Notes: generated by a model not told the origin, from the sequence alone. Shown: positions 55,154 through 64,000, counted from the first letter of the stretch. The stretch: DNA of 64,000 bases from Synechococcus sp. WH 8020 (GCF_001040845.1 NZ_CP011941.1:1311676-1375675); one strand, 5' to 3'. Numbers and translations are program-made.

Positions 55154-55978
55154 ATGAAAATCGCCAGCTGGAATGTCAACTCAGTGCGAACCCGACTGGA
55201 TCATGTTCTGAATTGGCTTGAGCACTCACAAGCAGATCTGTTGGCATTGCAGGAAACCAAGGTGGACGACCCTCAATTTCCGCTAGAGCCGTTTCTCCAG
55301 AGGGGATATCAAGTTCAGATTCACGGACAGAAGGCCTACAACGGCGTTGCACTGATTAGTCGCACACCACTGGAGGACGTGCGCATGGGTTTCAGCGCAG
55401 AACTCGTTGACGACGCAGAAGCCGAAGAGCTTGGAGCGCAAAAACGCGTCATCAGCGCTCTCATCGATGGCGTACGAGTCGTGAATTTGTACGTCCCCAA
55501 TGGATCAAGTCTCAGCTCGGATAAATACAGCTTCAAACTCACCTGGCTGTCCTGTCTGGAGCGCTACTTAAGGGCCATCCAAACCAGAGATGAACCGCTT
55601 TGCGTGATGGGAGATTTCAATATTGGTCTTGACGCGAAAGACCTCCCTGATCCAGATCGCTTAACCGGGGGGATCATGGCCTCAGATCGCGAGCGGAACG
55701 CGTTGAAAGCGGCCCTAGGTCCTGACCTTCAGGATGCATTTCGTCTGTTCGAACCGAACAGCGGCCATTGGAGCTGGTGGGATTACCGCAGTGGTGCTTG
55801 GGATCGAGATCGTGGCTGGCGAATCGATCACATCTATCTCGATGAAACGCTTCGGGACGTAGCTCGCAGCTGTTCAATCGACAAGCAAGAACGGGGACGC
55901 ATCCAACCCAGCGACCACGCACCTGTCGTGGTGGACCTGGCCTGGGACTTCGAGGAGGACGAAGAGGTTGAGGACTGA
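55154..55978 (+). CDS. xth: Exodeoxyribonuclease III
   Basis: Base-excision repair AP endonuclease and 3'-5' exonuclease. 274 residues: MKIASWNVNSVRTRLDHVL, LALQETKVDDPQFP (catalytic Glu), GDFNIGLDAKDL, DAFRLFEPNSGHWSWWDYRS and SDHAPVVVDL at the end of the fold. C-terminal tail is acidic (FEEDEEVED). Length and motifs match the family. It follows the integrase gene divergently with an 82-bp gap. Confidence 0.97.
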   Translation: MKIASWNVNSVRTRLDHVLNWLEHSQADLLALQETKVDDPQFPLEPFLQRGYQVQIHGQKAYNGVALISRTPLEDVRMGFSAELVDDAEAEELGAQKRVISALIDGVRVVNLYVPNGSSLSSDKYSFKLTWLSCLERYLRAIQTRDEPLCVMGDFNIGLDAKDLPDPDRLTGGIMASDRERNALKAALGPDLQDAFRLFEPNSGHWSWWDYRSGAWDRDRGWRIDHIYLDETLRDVARSCSIDKQERGRIQPSDHAPVVVDLAWDFEEDEEVED

Positions 55979-56014
55979 TTCTGTCCAGAACGATGCTTGA
56001 AGCCAACACTTCGT

Positions 56015-57532
56015 TCAATACACAATGGCTTCTGCGGGAAGAGATTGTCCCTCGGCTTGCAATTGCACGGAACGTCGCATCGACTCACCGCAACTCTGAG
56101 GTGTCGGGAAGATTTTTCCGGGATTGGCACGGCCAAGCGGATCAAAAGCAAGCCGAACCCACTGCATGCTGACCAGGTCATCGGCGCTGAACATTTGGTC
56201 GAGATAACAGCGTTTATCACTGCCAACCCCGTGTTCACCGCTGATGCTGCCGCCAACCTCAAGGCAAAGATTCATGATCGCGCCGCCGAGAGCTTTCACC
56301 CGTTCATTCACACCCTGCTCTGAGGCGCGGTACAAGATCAAAGGATGCAGGTTGCCATCACCGGCATGGAACACATTCGCAACAACGAGACCGTGTTCGG
56401 CACTGAGCTGATCAATGGCCTCGAGGACCCTGGGCAGCGCCGTACGTGGCACCACACCGTCTTGGAGGTAATAGCTGGGGTATTGCCTACCCAGCGCTGA
56501 AATGGCACTTTTACGGCCTTTCCAAAGACGGGCGCGATCCTCTTCACTCCAGGCTTCACGGATCGCTCCAGCCCCAGCCTCTCGACAAAGGGCCGTGCTG
56601 ACTGTGACCGCTTGCTTGACCTCCTGTTCCTGTCCATCGAGCTCAATCAATAAAACAGCTCCGGCCTCCGGCGGATATTCCTCTTCTCCAAACGCTTCAT
56701 TCACCGCCTCAATGCAGGTCTGATCCATGATTTCCAGACCAGCCGGCAACACCCCCGCGCGAGTGATCAACCGCACAGCCTCTCCAGCGGCCTGCATGGA
56801 CGGGAAATCTGCCAGCAACACACCAACAGCATCGGGAGCACGCAACAAGCGAAGGGTGATCGCCGTGGCGATTCCAAGGGTGCCCTCACTCCCAATGAAC
56901 ACACCCCGAAGATCAAGCTCAGCCGCATCGCACAACGAGGTGCCAAGGCGCGTGGGTGTGCCGTTAGGCAGCACTACATCCAAGGAGAGCACATGGTTGC
57001 TGGTGACGCCGTACTTCAAACAATGCACACCACCTGAATTTTCAGCGACATTGCCACCGATGCTGCAAACCACCTGACTCGAAGGATCTGGAGCGTAATA
57101 AAAGCCATCACCAACAACCGCACGACTCACCCAACTATTGATCACCCCAGGCTCCACCGTGATCGTCTGATTTTCGAGATCAATCTCGAGAATGCGGCGC
57201 ATCCGACTGGTCACGACCAACAGCGCTTCTTGCTCAACCAACGCACCACCTGAAAGCCCCGTGCCACTCCCTCTCGCCACAAAAGGAATGCCTTGACGAT
57301 GACAACACGCCAAAATTTGGGCTACCTGTTCGGCCGTTTCCGGCAACACCGCAAGCCTTGGCATGTGCCGATCCATGGTGAGACCGTCACAGTCGTAAGA
57401 CAACAATTCCTGCCGTTTCGCGACCACTGATTTGGAGGGAAGAAACCCTCTCAACTCCCGCTCAAGCGCTGGCCAGTCGTAGTTCACTGATGACGTGCCG
57501 AACAGTTGCAACCTAGGCAGGTTTGTCATCAA
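56015..57532 (-). CDS. glcD: Glycolate oxidase subunit GlcD
   Basis: Oxidises photorespiratory glycolate to glyoxylate; FAD-linked, works with GlcE/GlcF. 505 residues with the FAD-binding domain (FVARGSGTGLSGGALVEQEAL, GGNVAENSGGVHCLKYGV, GSEGTLGIATAITL) and a C-terminal FAD-oxidase domain (NVFHAGDGNLHPLILY, GSISGEHGVGSDK). Family and length are secure. GlcE and GlcF are not in the window. Divergent from hemL. Confidence 0.95.
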   Translation of the reverse strand: MMTNLPRLQLFGTSSVNYDWPALERELRGFLPSKSVVAKRQELLSYDCDGLTMDRHMPRLAVLPETAEQVAQILACCHRQGIPFVARGSGTGLSGGALVEQEALLVVTSRMRRILEIDLENQTITVEPGVINSWVSRAVVGDGFYYAPDPSSQVVCSIGGNVAENSGGVHCLKYGVTSNHVLSLDVVLPNGTPTRLGTSLCDAAELDLRGVFIGSEGTLGIATAITLRLLRAPDAVGVLLADFPSMQAAGEAVRLITRAGVLPAGLEIMDQTCIEAVNEAFGEEEYPPEAGAVLLIELDGQEQEVKQAVTVSTALCREAGAGAIREAWSEEDRARLWKGRKSAISALGRQYPSYYLQDGVVPRTALPRVLEAIDQLSAEHGLVVANVFHAGDGNLHPLILYRASEQGVNERVKALGGAIMNLCLEVGGSISGEHGVGSDKRCYLDQMFSADDLVSMQWVRLAFDPLGRANPGKIFPTPQSCGESMRRSVQLQAEGQSLPAEAIVY

Positions 57533-57623
57533 TTCTTAGGCTTCAACTACAGAAAAAACACATCGGGCCGATCTTGGGTCAAGATGTTGCACGGTTTGCA
57601 ATTGCCCTTTGGCTCCCGTCCCC

Positions 57624-58925
57624 GTGACTGCTTCCAACCTGAACACCAGCCACTCCGAAGCCATTTTCAGTGCTGCCAAGGCTCTGATGCCCGGCGGAGT
57701 GAGCTCTCCGGTGCGCGCCTTCAAGTCGGTTGGCGGACAACCCATCGTGTTCGATCGGGTTAAAGGTCCTTACGCCTGGGATGTCGATGGCAATAAGTAC
57801 GTGGACTACATCGGCAGCTGGGGGCCAGCCATCTGCGGTCATGCTCATCCAGAGGTCATCAGCGCTCTCCAAGAGGCGATCGAAAAAGGCACAAGCTTTG
57901 GTGCTCCCTGCGCTTTAGAGAACACCCTGGCCGAGATGGTGATTGAAGCCGTCCCAAGCGTTGAGATGGTGCGCTTTGTGAACAGCGGCACGGAAGCCTG
58001 CATGTCGATGCTGCGCCTGATTCGAGCTTTTACAGGGCGCGACAAAATCATCAAGTTCGAAGGCTGTTACCACGGCCATGCGGACATGTTCCTCGTCAAA
58101 GCTGGCTCAGGCGTGGCAACACTCGGTTTGCCTGATTCCCCCGGAGTGCCAAGGAGCACCACAGCCAACACGCTGACAGCTCCTTACAACGATCTGGAAT
58201 CGGTCAAGCAGCTCTTCGCTGAGAATCCTGACGCCATTGCTGGCGTGATTCTCGAGCCGATTGTGGGCAATGCAGGGTTCATTCAACCTGAACCAGGCTT
58301 TTTGGAGGGCTTGCGAGAACTCACCAAAGAAAACGGAGCACTTCTCGTCTTCGACGAAGTGATGACTGGATTCCGCATCAGCTACGGCGGCGCCCAAGCA
58401 CACTTTGGAGTAACTCCCGATCTCACCACGATGGGAAAGGTGATTGGAGGAGGCTTACCCGTTGGTGCCTATGGCGGTCGCAAGGAGATCATGGAAATGG
58501 TCGCCCCAGCGGGTCCTATGTATCAAGCAGGAACGTTGAGTGGCAATCCGTTGGCAATGACGGCTGGAATCAAAACACTTGAATTACTTAAGCAGCCAGG
58601 AAGTTACGAAAAGCTCACTGCCACAACCGAACGCTTAATTCAAGGAATCCTGGATGCAGGCAGAGAAGCGGGGCTTCCAATCACCGGTGGCAGCGTTGGA
58701 GCCATGTTTGGTTTCTTCCTTTGTGAAGGTCCAGTCCGTAACTTCGAAGAAGCGAAAGCAACCGATTCCGTTCGATTTGGACAACTGCACAGAGCAATGC
58801 TGGAACGCGGTGTATACCTTGCACCCTCAGCCTTTGAAGCTGGCTTCACGTCGCTTGCTCATTCAGATGAGAACATCGACGCGACCATCCAGGCCTTCCG
58901 AGACAGCTTCGCTGCAATCTCCTGA
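57624..58925 (+). CDS. hemL: Glutamate-1-semialdehyde 2,1-aminomutase
   Basis: Converts glutamate-1-semialdehyde to 5-aminolevulinate, the precursor of haem and chlorophyll; PLP enzyme. 433 residues from GTG 57624 (start [17 protein letters not shown]); an earlier TTG at 57609 is also in frame. Motifs: [36 protein letters not shown] and [18 protein letters not shown], where Lys carries PLP. Length is standard. Divergent from glcD; followed by the porin gene. Confidence 0.97.
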   Translation: MTASNLNTSHSEAIFSAAKALMPGGVSSPVRAFKSVGGQPIVFDRVKGPYAWDVDGNKYVDYIGSWGPAICGHAHPEVISALQEAIEKGTSFGAPCALENTLAEMVIEAVPSVEMVRFVNSGTEACMSMLRLIRAFTGRDKIIKFEGCYHGHADMFLVKAGSGVATLGLPDSPGVPRSTTANTLTAPYNDLESVKQLFAENPDAIAGVILEPIVGNAGFIQPEPGFLEGLRELTKENGALLVFDEVMTGFRISYGGAQAHFGVTPDLTTMGKVIGGGLPVGAYGGRKEIMEMVAPAGPMYQAGTLSGNPLAMTAGIKTLELLKQPGSYEKLTATTERLIQGILDAGREAGLPITGGSVGAMFGFFLCEGPVRNFEEAKATDSVRFGQLHRAMLERGVYLAPSAFEAGFTSLAHSDENIDATIQAFRDSFAAIS

Positions 58926-58958
58926 ATCGAACAAAGATCAAAGGTCAATGTGTCGCCC

Positions 58959-59044
58959 ATGCGACGCTGAGCCTTGTTTTACTGGTCACTGGCGCTCAAG
59001 CCAACGAGACGAAACCATCTCGACAACAACCCTCTTGGGTTGAT
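58959..59044 (+). pseudogene. Out-of-frame signal peptide of the porin gene
   Basis: ATG 58959 reads MRR then TGA. In the porin's own frame, the same bases encode LSLVLLVTGAQA followed by NETKPSRQQPSWVD, a clear signal peptide and mature start, but this frame has no ATG or GTG in this region. Adding one base near 58967 would join MRR to LSLVLLVTGAQA and give a textbook signal peptide. A one-base deletion, real or a sequencing error, is the simplest account. Confidence 0.65.
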
Positions 59045-60163
59045 TTGAATCTGGATTTCACAGCTCAACCGTTGGTTGGAGTTTCAGGAGGACTAGAGCC
59101 GTCCTCAAGTAGTTGGATGCAACAAGTTGCCGCGGGACTCACCCTCAGCACGGGCCTCAACAAAGATCGAAGCAACTGGACAGATTTAGATCACTGGCAA
59201 ATTCAGTTGGGACTAAGTCAGTTCGCAGGCAATCCAAATCTCAATGATCAACTAGGAACAGACTATCCACTGCAAAGCTTGGTCACTCCAACAGGAATGT
59301 GGATCACACAAGCATCATTAGAGCGAATCGAAGGCGATAACAAACTCGATTGGAGCATGAATGCTGGAGTAATCGCAATCGGAAACAATTTAATGGATAT
59401 ACCGATCCTAGATTACTATATAAACGACACATTAGACACACCTTACAATCTATCCGTGATTGGCTATCCAATCACACCACTTACCGCGACAGGAGCACAA
59501 ATAGGCTTGCACCACAATCAACTAGGAAGCCTTGATTATGCCTACTACAACTTAGACAAGACCCGTCAAATTGCGGGCTCTCTAGGGGTTACGCCACTAA
59601 CACCGAAGCTCGAAGGCAATCTACAACTTGTCCAGTGGTCGATCAATCCGTTAGCCAATTCGAAACAAACAACAACAGAGGAAGGAGAACAAAACATGCC
59701 CGACCCGCTCATTCAATTGGGCGGCTACATTTCAACTACCAACTTGGACGTAAGCTCGAACAAAAATATGGGCGAGGGTACCAATCGAGGCATTTACGGA
59801 GCAGTCACTTGGCCAATATCCCTACCGATTGGGAAAGACAGCAGGATCTGGATCTCTAGCAACTTCAGTCTCGATCCAAACAACAATCCACTAGCAAGCT
59901 ATACAGCTGCAGGACTGCTCAGCCAAGGCATCTTGCATGGCAGGCCTCAAGATGTACTGGCAATAGGCTTAAACCGAAGCGGATTCAGTCGCAGCATTAC
60001 CCCCGACCAAAGCTACGAAGGGGTCATCGAACTCAACTACAAGATACAAATCTCTGAGCGCCTACAAATACAGCCGCTCATGCAATGGATCATCAACCCC
60101 TCTGGGGTAGGATCTCAATCAACAATCTGGGCAACAGGAGCTCAAATCAACCTTTCTATATAA
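59045..60163 (+). CDS. OprB-family carbohydrate porin, N-terminus frameshifted
   Basis: 372 residues from TTG 59045; the true protein should begin about 30 codons earlier in a signal peptide that is now out of frame (58959-59044). The beta-barrel core shows alternating aromatic/polar strands and ends with QINLSI, while IQLGGYISTTNLDV, RPQDVLAIGLNRSGFSR and ISERLQIQPLMQWIINPSG fit the OprB carbohydrate-porin family. Its likely role is uptake of sugars or other small polar solutes across the outer membrane. AT-leaning codon use. The gene is probably disrupted unless the frameshift is an artefact. 6 bp from the DUF481 gene. Confidence 0.8.
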   Translation: MNLDFTAQPLVGVSGGLEPSSSSWMQQVAAGLTLSTGLNKDRSNWTDLDHWQIQLGLSQFAGNPNLNDQLGTDYPLQSLVTPTGMWITQASLERIEGDNKLDWSMNAGVIAIGNNLMDIPILDYYINDTLDTPYNLSVIGYPITPLTATGAQIGLHHNQLGSLDYAYYNLDKTRQIAGSLGVTPLTPKLEGNLQLVQWSINPLANSKQTTTEEGEQNMPDPLIQLGGYISTTNLDVSSNKNMGEGTNRGIYGAVTWPISLPIGKDSRIWISSNFSLDPNNNPLASYTAAGLLSQGILHGRPQDVLAIGLNRSGFSRSITPDQSYEGVIELNYKIQISERLQIQPLMQWIINPSGVGSQSTIWATGAQINLSI

Positions 60164-60169
60164 GTTCGC

Positions 60170-61126
60170 ATGGGGATACAAGCAACAAGCCTGCTCTATA
60201 TCTTGAGACAAACCGTATACCTCTCGATTGCCTGTAATGCAACAGCAATGCTGCTTCTCGATGGCAGCTCAAGGAGTAGCATCGCAGAAACAGTGACCTT
60301 AACCCTCAGCAACGGCGACAAAATAAAAGGAACATTGATAAAAAGCGAAAGCAATGAGCAAACAACAGTCATCAATCATCCCAGCCTTGGAAGACTGGAA
60401 ATTCAAGCCAATTCTCTGAAAGCAAAACCAAAAAAAAAGCGCTGGACAGGAAGCTTCTCAGCTGGGGTAACAGGCTCAAATACAGACCAAGACTACGATC
60501 TCGATAGTACATCTCAACTGATTACACAATACAAGGATGAGGTAAACCTGCTTTCCTTTAAAGCCAATACAGAATATGATTTTTCAAGAAGCGAGGATCA
60601 GAAAAAAGGATCTACAGACACCAACCAAGGGCAAATCGACTTACGATATTCATACACATTCTCAGGAAAGTTAAGTGCCTATGCATCAAATATTTATGAG
60701 TACGACATGCTGAATCAAGTTGGCAAAAACAATCTTATCAACTCGATTGGGCTTGGATATGACCTCATTAAAACTGATACAACAACACTCAACTTCTCGG
60801 CAGGACCCGCTGCACAGAGTGTCTGGGGAGGCCCTGGTTGCAATACTGATCAATACTGTGGCAACACTTACTTTGGAAGTAGTGCCCGAATTGGTTTCGA
60901 CTGGGTGCCAAACAACTTCTTTAATCTTTCGCTAAGCAATCAATTTACAGGCTCCTATGTTGCCGGAGTGTCTCCGAGCAATAACTTCTCAGGAACAATC
61001 AAAATCTATCCATTCGGAAACAAAAAGCTTTTCACATCGCTCAATGGACAACTCATTTACAATGCATTAACCACTCCACAAATAGACAATAGTTTTTCAT
61101 TACAATTTGGCACACAACTTTTTTAA
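60170..61126 (+). CDS. DUF481 outer-membrane beta-barrel protein
   Basis: 318 residues: N-terminal hydrophobic stretch (TVYLSIACNATAMLLLDGS), a small beta domain with LSNGDKIKGTLIKSES, a Lys-rich linker (KAKPKKKRW), then the DUF481 barrel: WTGSFSAGVTGSNTDQ, GLGYDLIKTDTTTLNFSAGP, RIGFDWVPNNFFNLSLSNQF and a C-terminal Phe. DUF481 proteins are outer-membrane proteins of unknown function, sometimes salt-induced. It follows the porin gene by 6 bp. The frame is intact. Confidence 0.85.
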   Translation: MGIQATSLLYILRQTVYLSIACNATAMLLLDGSSRSSIAETVTLTLSNGDKIKGTLIKSESNEQTTVINHPSLGRLEIQANSLKAKPKKKRWTGSFSAGVTGSNTDQDYDLDSTSQLITQYKDEVNLLSFKANTEYDFSRSEDQKKGSTDTNQGQIDLRYSYTFSGKLSAYASNIYEYDMLNQVGKNNLINSIGLGYDLIKTDTTTLNFSAGPAAQSVWGGPGCNTDQYCGNTYFGSSARIGFDWVPNNFFNLSLSNQFTGSYVAGVSPSNNFSGTIKIYPFGNKKLFTSLNGQLIYNALTTPQIDNSFSLQFGTQLF

Positions 61127-61687
61127 GGTTGTTCAGCTACGACAGCTCCTTCCGCCCCGCGAGGATCAGCCACTCCATAACTACCGCTATTGAATTTCGC
61201 CTCCACCCTGTTTGCGGAACCCATGGAGCGAGTGAACCGCAATGCATGGCCTCATTGTTTTAAGAGCTCAAGAGTGACGGGACTGAATCCCTGCTCAAGC
61301 TGCAAGGAATCAGGCCAAAGCTGACGATGAATCCTGGGTGTAGCGACACTTGTCGCAAGATACAGACCATGAACAAACCGATTTAAAACGCCTGCAGAAC
61401 AGTCGTCATAATCCTGCTCCCACAAGGGCTCCCCGTCGCCAACCAAGAATTAACCTCTTGATTCAGCACAATTATCGGCATCATTAAGCTGAAGGGTCTT
61501 CGACGTGGAGCAACTGCATTTTGCTCCCCTCTACCAAGCCATAGGCATTAGGAACACCAGCCTTGGCGGTAAAGTCTGCCAGCTCATGATTCAAGAGAAA
61601 ACCAGAGCCTGGAACGGCGATTCCATTGCCATAAGCAGAATTCAATGCCGTGGTTAATGCCACCAATGAGCCATCACTTTCAGCCAT
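61123..61687 (-). pseudogene. Gamma-glutamyltranspeptidase remnant
   Basis: Only the C-terminal part of the enzyme remains, in three frames. Segment A (61484-61687) reads SLVALTTALNSAYGNGIAVP and LADFTAKAGVPNAYGLVEG. Segment B (61383-61484) reads IIVLNQEVNSWLATGSPCGS. Segment C (61123 to about 61377) reads ATPRIHRQLWPDSLQLEQGF, is broken by TGA at 61252-61254, and continues GHALRFTRSMGSANRVEAKF to a natural-looking stop at 61123-61125. These match consecutive GGT C-terminal motifs. The nucleophile-bearing N-terminal portion is absent, so the gene is dead. Its stop overlaps the DUF481 stop. Confidence 0.85.
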
Positions 61688-62054
61688 TGTCCCGCCAAAG
61701 CAGCCGCAGAAGGATGAGAGTTAAGGGTTAATTGAGGACAGATACTCAACGATCGGGCAAAACCCCTCAACCTTAGTCAACACACACAAAAGAATCAAAA
61801 GGCCATTAAATACCATCAAATCGTTCATAGAAACAAGCTCCTGAGGAAACGACACCAACATCAAAAGGAATGATTCCCCTGCCTCATCAAAACACCAAGA
61901 ACAAGCCCATAGATCGCTAATTTCCCTCTCAAAAGCGTGCCGCCAAGACAAATTGCACCACAACAGCCTGATCAGCAGGACGTTCTCATTGGCTGGCAAC
62001 AATTCATACTAAGGACCACCAACTTCAAACGAAAATCTGAGCAGAAACTGAAAT
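61688..62054. other. Gene-free stretch between GGT remnant and yajQ
   Basis: 367 bp. No coding frame is convincing; a 93-codon minus frame (61721-62002) shows no domain. The lost GGT upstream part is not recognisable here. No RNA gene or repeat found. Confidence 0.4.
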
Positions 62055-62549
62055 TCAGCGATAATTTTCAAATTGAAGCGGAACATCTAACTCTTCTTCC
62101 TTACTTTTCACGAGTTGAATTGCAGCCTGAAGGTCATCCTTACTCTTACCCGTGACACGAAGGCTTTCCCCTTGAATCGCAACCGTGACCTTCTTCAATT
62201 CATCGCGGACCATTTTGCTGAGCTTTTTAGCAAGCTCTTGACTGAGCCCCTTGCGCAATTGAATAACCTGCTTCACACGATTCCCCCCAACAGCTTCAGG
62301 AGTTTGGAAGTCAAAAATCTTGAGAGAAAGATCTCGCTTCGTTGCTTTAGTCCTCAAAATATCTTCAACAGCTTGCAATGTCATGTCACTAGCTGTGGTG
62401 ATAACCACTTCCGTTTCCGCCAGTTCAATCTCTGTACCTGAATCCTTAAGGTCGTAGCGATTGCCAACATCTCGTCGAACTTGATCCAAAGTATTGACCA
62501 GCTCCTGGCGGTCAAAATCGGAAACCACATCAAATGAATATGACGCCAT
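62055..62549 (-). CDS. yajQ: YajQ-family nucleotide-binding protein
   Basis: 164 residues of the YajQ/UPF0234 family: YSFDVVSDFDRQELVNTLDQ, DLKDSGTEIELAETEVVI, DVVTQFL-type region absent but SDMTLQAVEDILRTKATKR present, then SQELAKKLSKMVRDELKKV and TGKSKDDLQAAIQLVKS at the end. Known members bind cyclic di-GMP or nucleic acids. Length matches. An inverted repeat lies 30 bp upstream of its start. Confidence 0.94.
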   Translation of the reverse strand: MASYSFDVVSDFDRQELVNTLDQVRRDVGNRYDLKDSGTEIELAETEVVITTASDMTLQAVEDILRTKATKRDLSLKIFDFQTPEAVGGNRVKQVIQLRKGLSQELAKKLSKMVRDELKKVTVAIQGESLRVTGKSKDDLQAAIQLVKSKEEELDVPLQFENYR

Positions 62550-62873
62550 AGTGCTTTGCTGCTAGTCCGAACAGGTCTTCGCTCAACTTACTCACGTTGA
62601 GCGTTCATGGCAGGATCAACAAACAAACTCATAGCACCCCGGTGGTTCTGAACCTGAAAAGGAGAGTTTCAGAGCCCTAAAGCCCGCAAGCCATTGCAAC
62701 GCCCATGCCATGCTGGTCGTTGCGACAGGAGTTGCAAAAGAACAAACCAAGCAAAGCCAGCAAAGATTGAGTCAATATTATTTTAAAAGGATTTACCAAG
62801 GTTTGAGATTAAGAATATTTCGCAACTAATTTATAATTGCCAAAGGCTACCGACGCAGCATTTCAGGATCTCC
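62550..62873. other. Intergenic region upstream of yajQ
   Basis: 324 bp between divergent genes. Contains the hairpin CGCTCAAC...GTTGAGCG (62580-62603) near the yajQ start and an AT-rich half closer to 62874. No coding frame or RNA gene recognised. Confidence 0.45.
62580..62603. promoter_or_regulatory. Inverted repeat upstream of yajQ
   Basis: CGCTCAAC (62580-62587), loop TTACTCAC, GTTGAGCG (62596-62603): 8 perfect base pairs. It lies in the 5' region of yajQ (start 62549) and could be a protein-binding site, a leader hairpin or an orphan terminator. No T-run follows on the plus strand. Confidence 0.35.
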
Positions 62874-63116
62874 ATGACAACACCTCTCGATCAAGCACGC
62901 GCCATTGCCAATGAGATGGAAAAACTTGCGGATCAGCTAACGCCTAATGTAATTCGAGCCGCTCGGTCTGATAAAGAGGGACGCAAAAATCTCGATCGTC
63001 TTGAATACGCCCTTGGAACGATTGGGAAGGCACTCATCCTTACTGATTACAGCGTAGATGAGCAAAAAGATCTCGATAAACTAGAGGAGTTCAGAGAACT
63101 GCATGGAAAGAAGTAA
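62874..63116 (+). CDS. Conserved hypothetical helical protein
   Basis: 80 residues, all helical: ARAIANEMEKLADQLTP, RLEYALGTIGKALILTD and DLDKLEEFRELHGKK. No family recognised; no signal or membrane segment. A soluble three-helix protein is likely. ATG start with an AT-rich leader. Confidence 0.7.
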   Translation: MTTPLDQARAIANEMEKLADQLTPNVIRAARSDKEGRKNLDRLEYALGTIGKALILTDYSVDEQKDLDKLEEFRELHGKK

Positions 63117-63159
63117 GACAGCGAAGTCTTAAAGAAACCTGCGCAAACAAAGATCCACG

Positions 63160-63345
63160 CTATGAGTTTGACATTTCGAATGCAGCTTGCTCTAGGTCTT
63201 TCCAGGTCAAATCAATCAAAGGGAGTGCTTCATCAATTTCTTTTTTCAAGCATGAGGCCTCATCACTTAGACCCTGCTCGATGTACTGCTGATATTTAAG
63301 GTATTGGTTGACCCAGATCAGGATCGTGGGGGTGTTGTTCGTCAT
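63160..63345 (-). CDS. Small hypothetical protein
   Basis: 61 residues from ATG 63343-63345; the longer frame to 63465 looks non-coding upstream. Helical with IWVNQYLKYQQYIEQGLSDE and LPLIDLTWKDLEQAAFEM. No family recognised. Convergent with the helical gene upstream. Confidence 0.6.
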   Translation of the reverse strand: MTNNTPTILIWVNQYLKYQQYIEQGLSDEASCLKKEIDEALPLIDLTWKDLEQAAFEMSNS

Positions 63346-63694
63346 GCTTCTCGTATGGCGAGACATTCCATCAACAGGGGACGAAGATGAAATGCCATTG
63401 GGCATCATCAAAACCAAAGCTAATCGATTCATCCGCTTGTAAGGCCTGGATGAGCGAGAGCTCACTTGCTATCTCGCGAGTCAAGCCTGCCCCAGAGGGG
63501 ATCAGTGGCCGAATTCCAGAAACTACAGGGTTTCCCTGTTCCAAGAACTGAGCATCAGAGTGTTGTCAAAGACACCACTGTGAACCCAAAAAATTGATCA
63601 ATCACCTCAAAGAATCAAAAGCATTCAACTGGCTTGGACGAATCAAGTCCATTCCTTCTAAAGCGATTCTCAATCAATGCCCCCAAGCAAAACA
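63346..63694. other. Gene-free stretch near the right edge
   Basis: 349 bp. No coding frame is convincing. A short stem ACAGGG (63525-63530), loop TTT, CCCTGT (63534-63539) is present but lacks a T-run. No RNA gene found. Confidence 0.4.
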
Positions 63695-64000
63695 CTAAAA
63701 ATCATGTTTTTCACCCTCAACCACCATCGAAACCAATAAAGGCCAGTAGCGATAGCTCGATCGAATCAAGAGAGCCCAAATGAACCAGAGAAGCCAAAAA
63801 TTAACGCTTTCATCGATGGCTTGACCACAGTCCTGATCCAACCGCTTGGCCACAGAACTTGAAACTTGCTCTTGCAACGAGCGATTCATCGCTGCGCACA
63901 CCCTCCCGGCGGGAAGACGGAACAGTTCTGCAGAAAGCCAGGCTGGAGCCAAAGCCACTGGGATCGCAACCAACCATCTGCCGACAAATCGCTCTAAGGA
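63695..64000 (-). CDS. Hypothetical membrane protein (5' end outside window)
   Basis: Minus-strand frame open to the window end. The partial protein reads RFVGRWLVAIPVALAPAWLS, a hydrophobic signal-like start, then MNRSLQEQVSSSVAKRLDQD, and a second hydrophobic helix NFWLLWFIWALLIRSS before the C-terminus. A TTG at 63971-63973 is a candidate start, but the hydrophobic reading continues upstream without a stop to position 64000, so the gene probably begins outside. Function unknown. Confidence 0.55.
   Translation of the reverse strand, partial: SLERFVGRWLVAIPVALAPAWLSAELFRLPAGRVCAAMNRSLQEQVSSSVAKRLDQDCGQAIDESVNFWLLWFIWALLIRSSYRYWPLLVSMVVEGEKHDF

Noticed and set aside
61721-62002. 93-codon minus-strand frame upstream of the GGT remnant
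   Set aside because: Does not continue GGT and matches no family; composition looks non-coding.

Overview
The window looks like a chromosome segment of a marine picocyanobacterium, most likely Synechococcus subcluster 5.1. This is inferred from gene content: a ferrochelatase with a chlorophyll-binding tail, Psb27, a transaldolase carrying EF-hands, a primary sigma factor with a Lys/Ala-rich N-terminus, glutamate-derived tetrapyrrole synthesis (hemL, hemC, hemH), glycolate oxidase, and many short genes packed on both strands with 1-40 bp overlaps. The strain cannot be fixed from sequence alone. I found no rRNA, tRNA, CRISPR array or insertion sequence.

Layout. 1-9.5 kb: ilvB (cut by the left edge) and hemH on the minus strand; then on the plus strand a tyrosine recombinase, a methyltransferase and cobO (linked by ATGA overlaps), pyrH-frr and an FAD reductase; then a minus-strand photolyase/cryptochrome. 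9.6-14.6 kb: minus-strand tal, ftsI, a possible FtsL-like protein and a CPBP protease. 14.7-21.7 kb: a two-domain histidine phosphatase, a dihydroorotase-like protein lacking metal ligands, lepB, a cyanobacterial unknown, an ArsC-like protein overlapping a ferredoxin gene, and pyrophosphatase 1. 21.9-33.3 kb: proS, psb27, purA, a PfkB kinase, cutA, cobK, ssb, a DUF2854 protein, argB, a TPR/DUF3153 protein and priA. 33.6-44 kb: rpoD with its terminator, unknowns, hemC, an L,D-transpeptidase, a TerB/Coq4-like protein, pyrophosphatase 2, an M32 peptidase, two tandem Cys-rich secreted proteins, a pterin dehydratase next to a CobW/ZNG1 GTPase, and a 49-residue membrane peptide. 44-51.3 kb: an iron-type ABC permease, then a tight minus-strand operon (OB-like protein, ATPase-less M41 peptidase, larC, UPF0104 protein, phytase-like esterase). 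51.3-55.1 kb: an AT-rich accessory stretch of orphan small proteins ending in an integrase that lacks the usual tyrosine. 55.1-64 kb: xth, glcD, hemL, an OprB-type porin whose signal peptide is out of frame, a DUF481 outer-membrane protein, a decayed gamma-glutamyltranspeptidase pseudogene, yajQ and small unknowns.

Most of the window is conserved housekeeping: tetrapyrrole and cobalamin synthesis, pyrimidine and purine synthesis, division and cell wall, and translation. The most unusual parts are the TerB/Coq4-like fusion, the FtsL candidate, the tandem secreted Cys-rich proteins, the accessory stretch with the atypical integrase, and the decaying outer-membrane/GGT locus at 59-61.7 kb.
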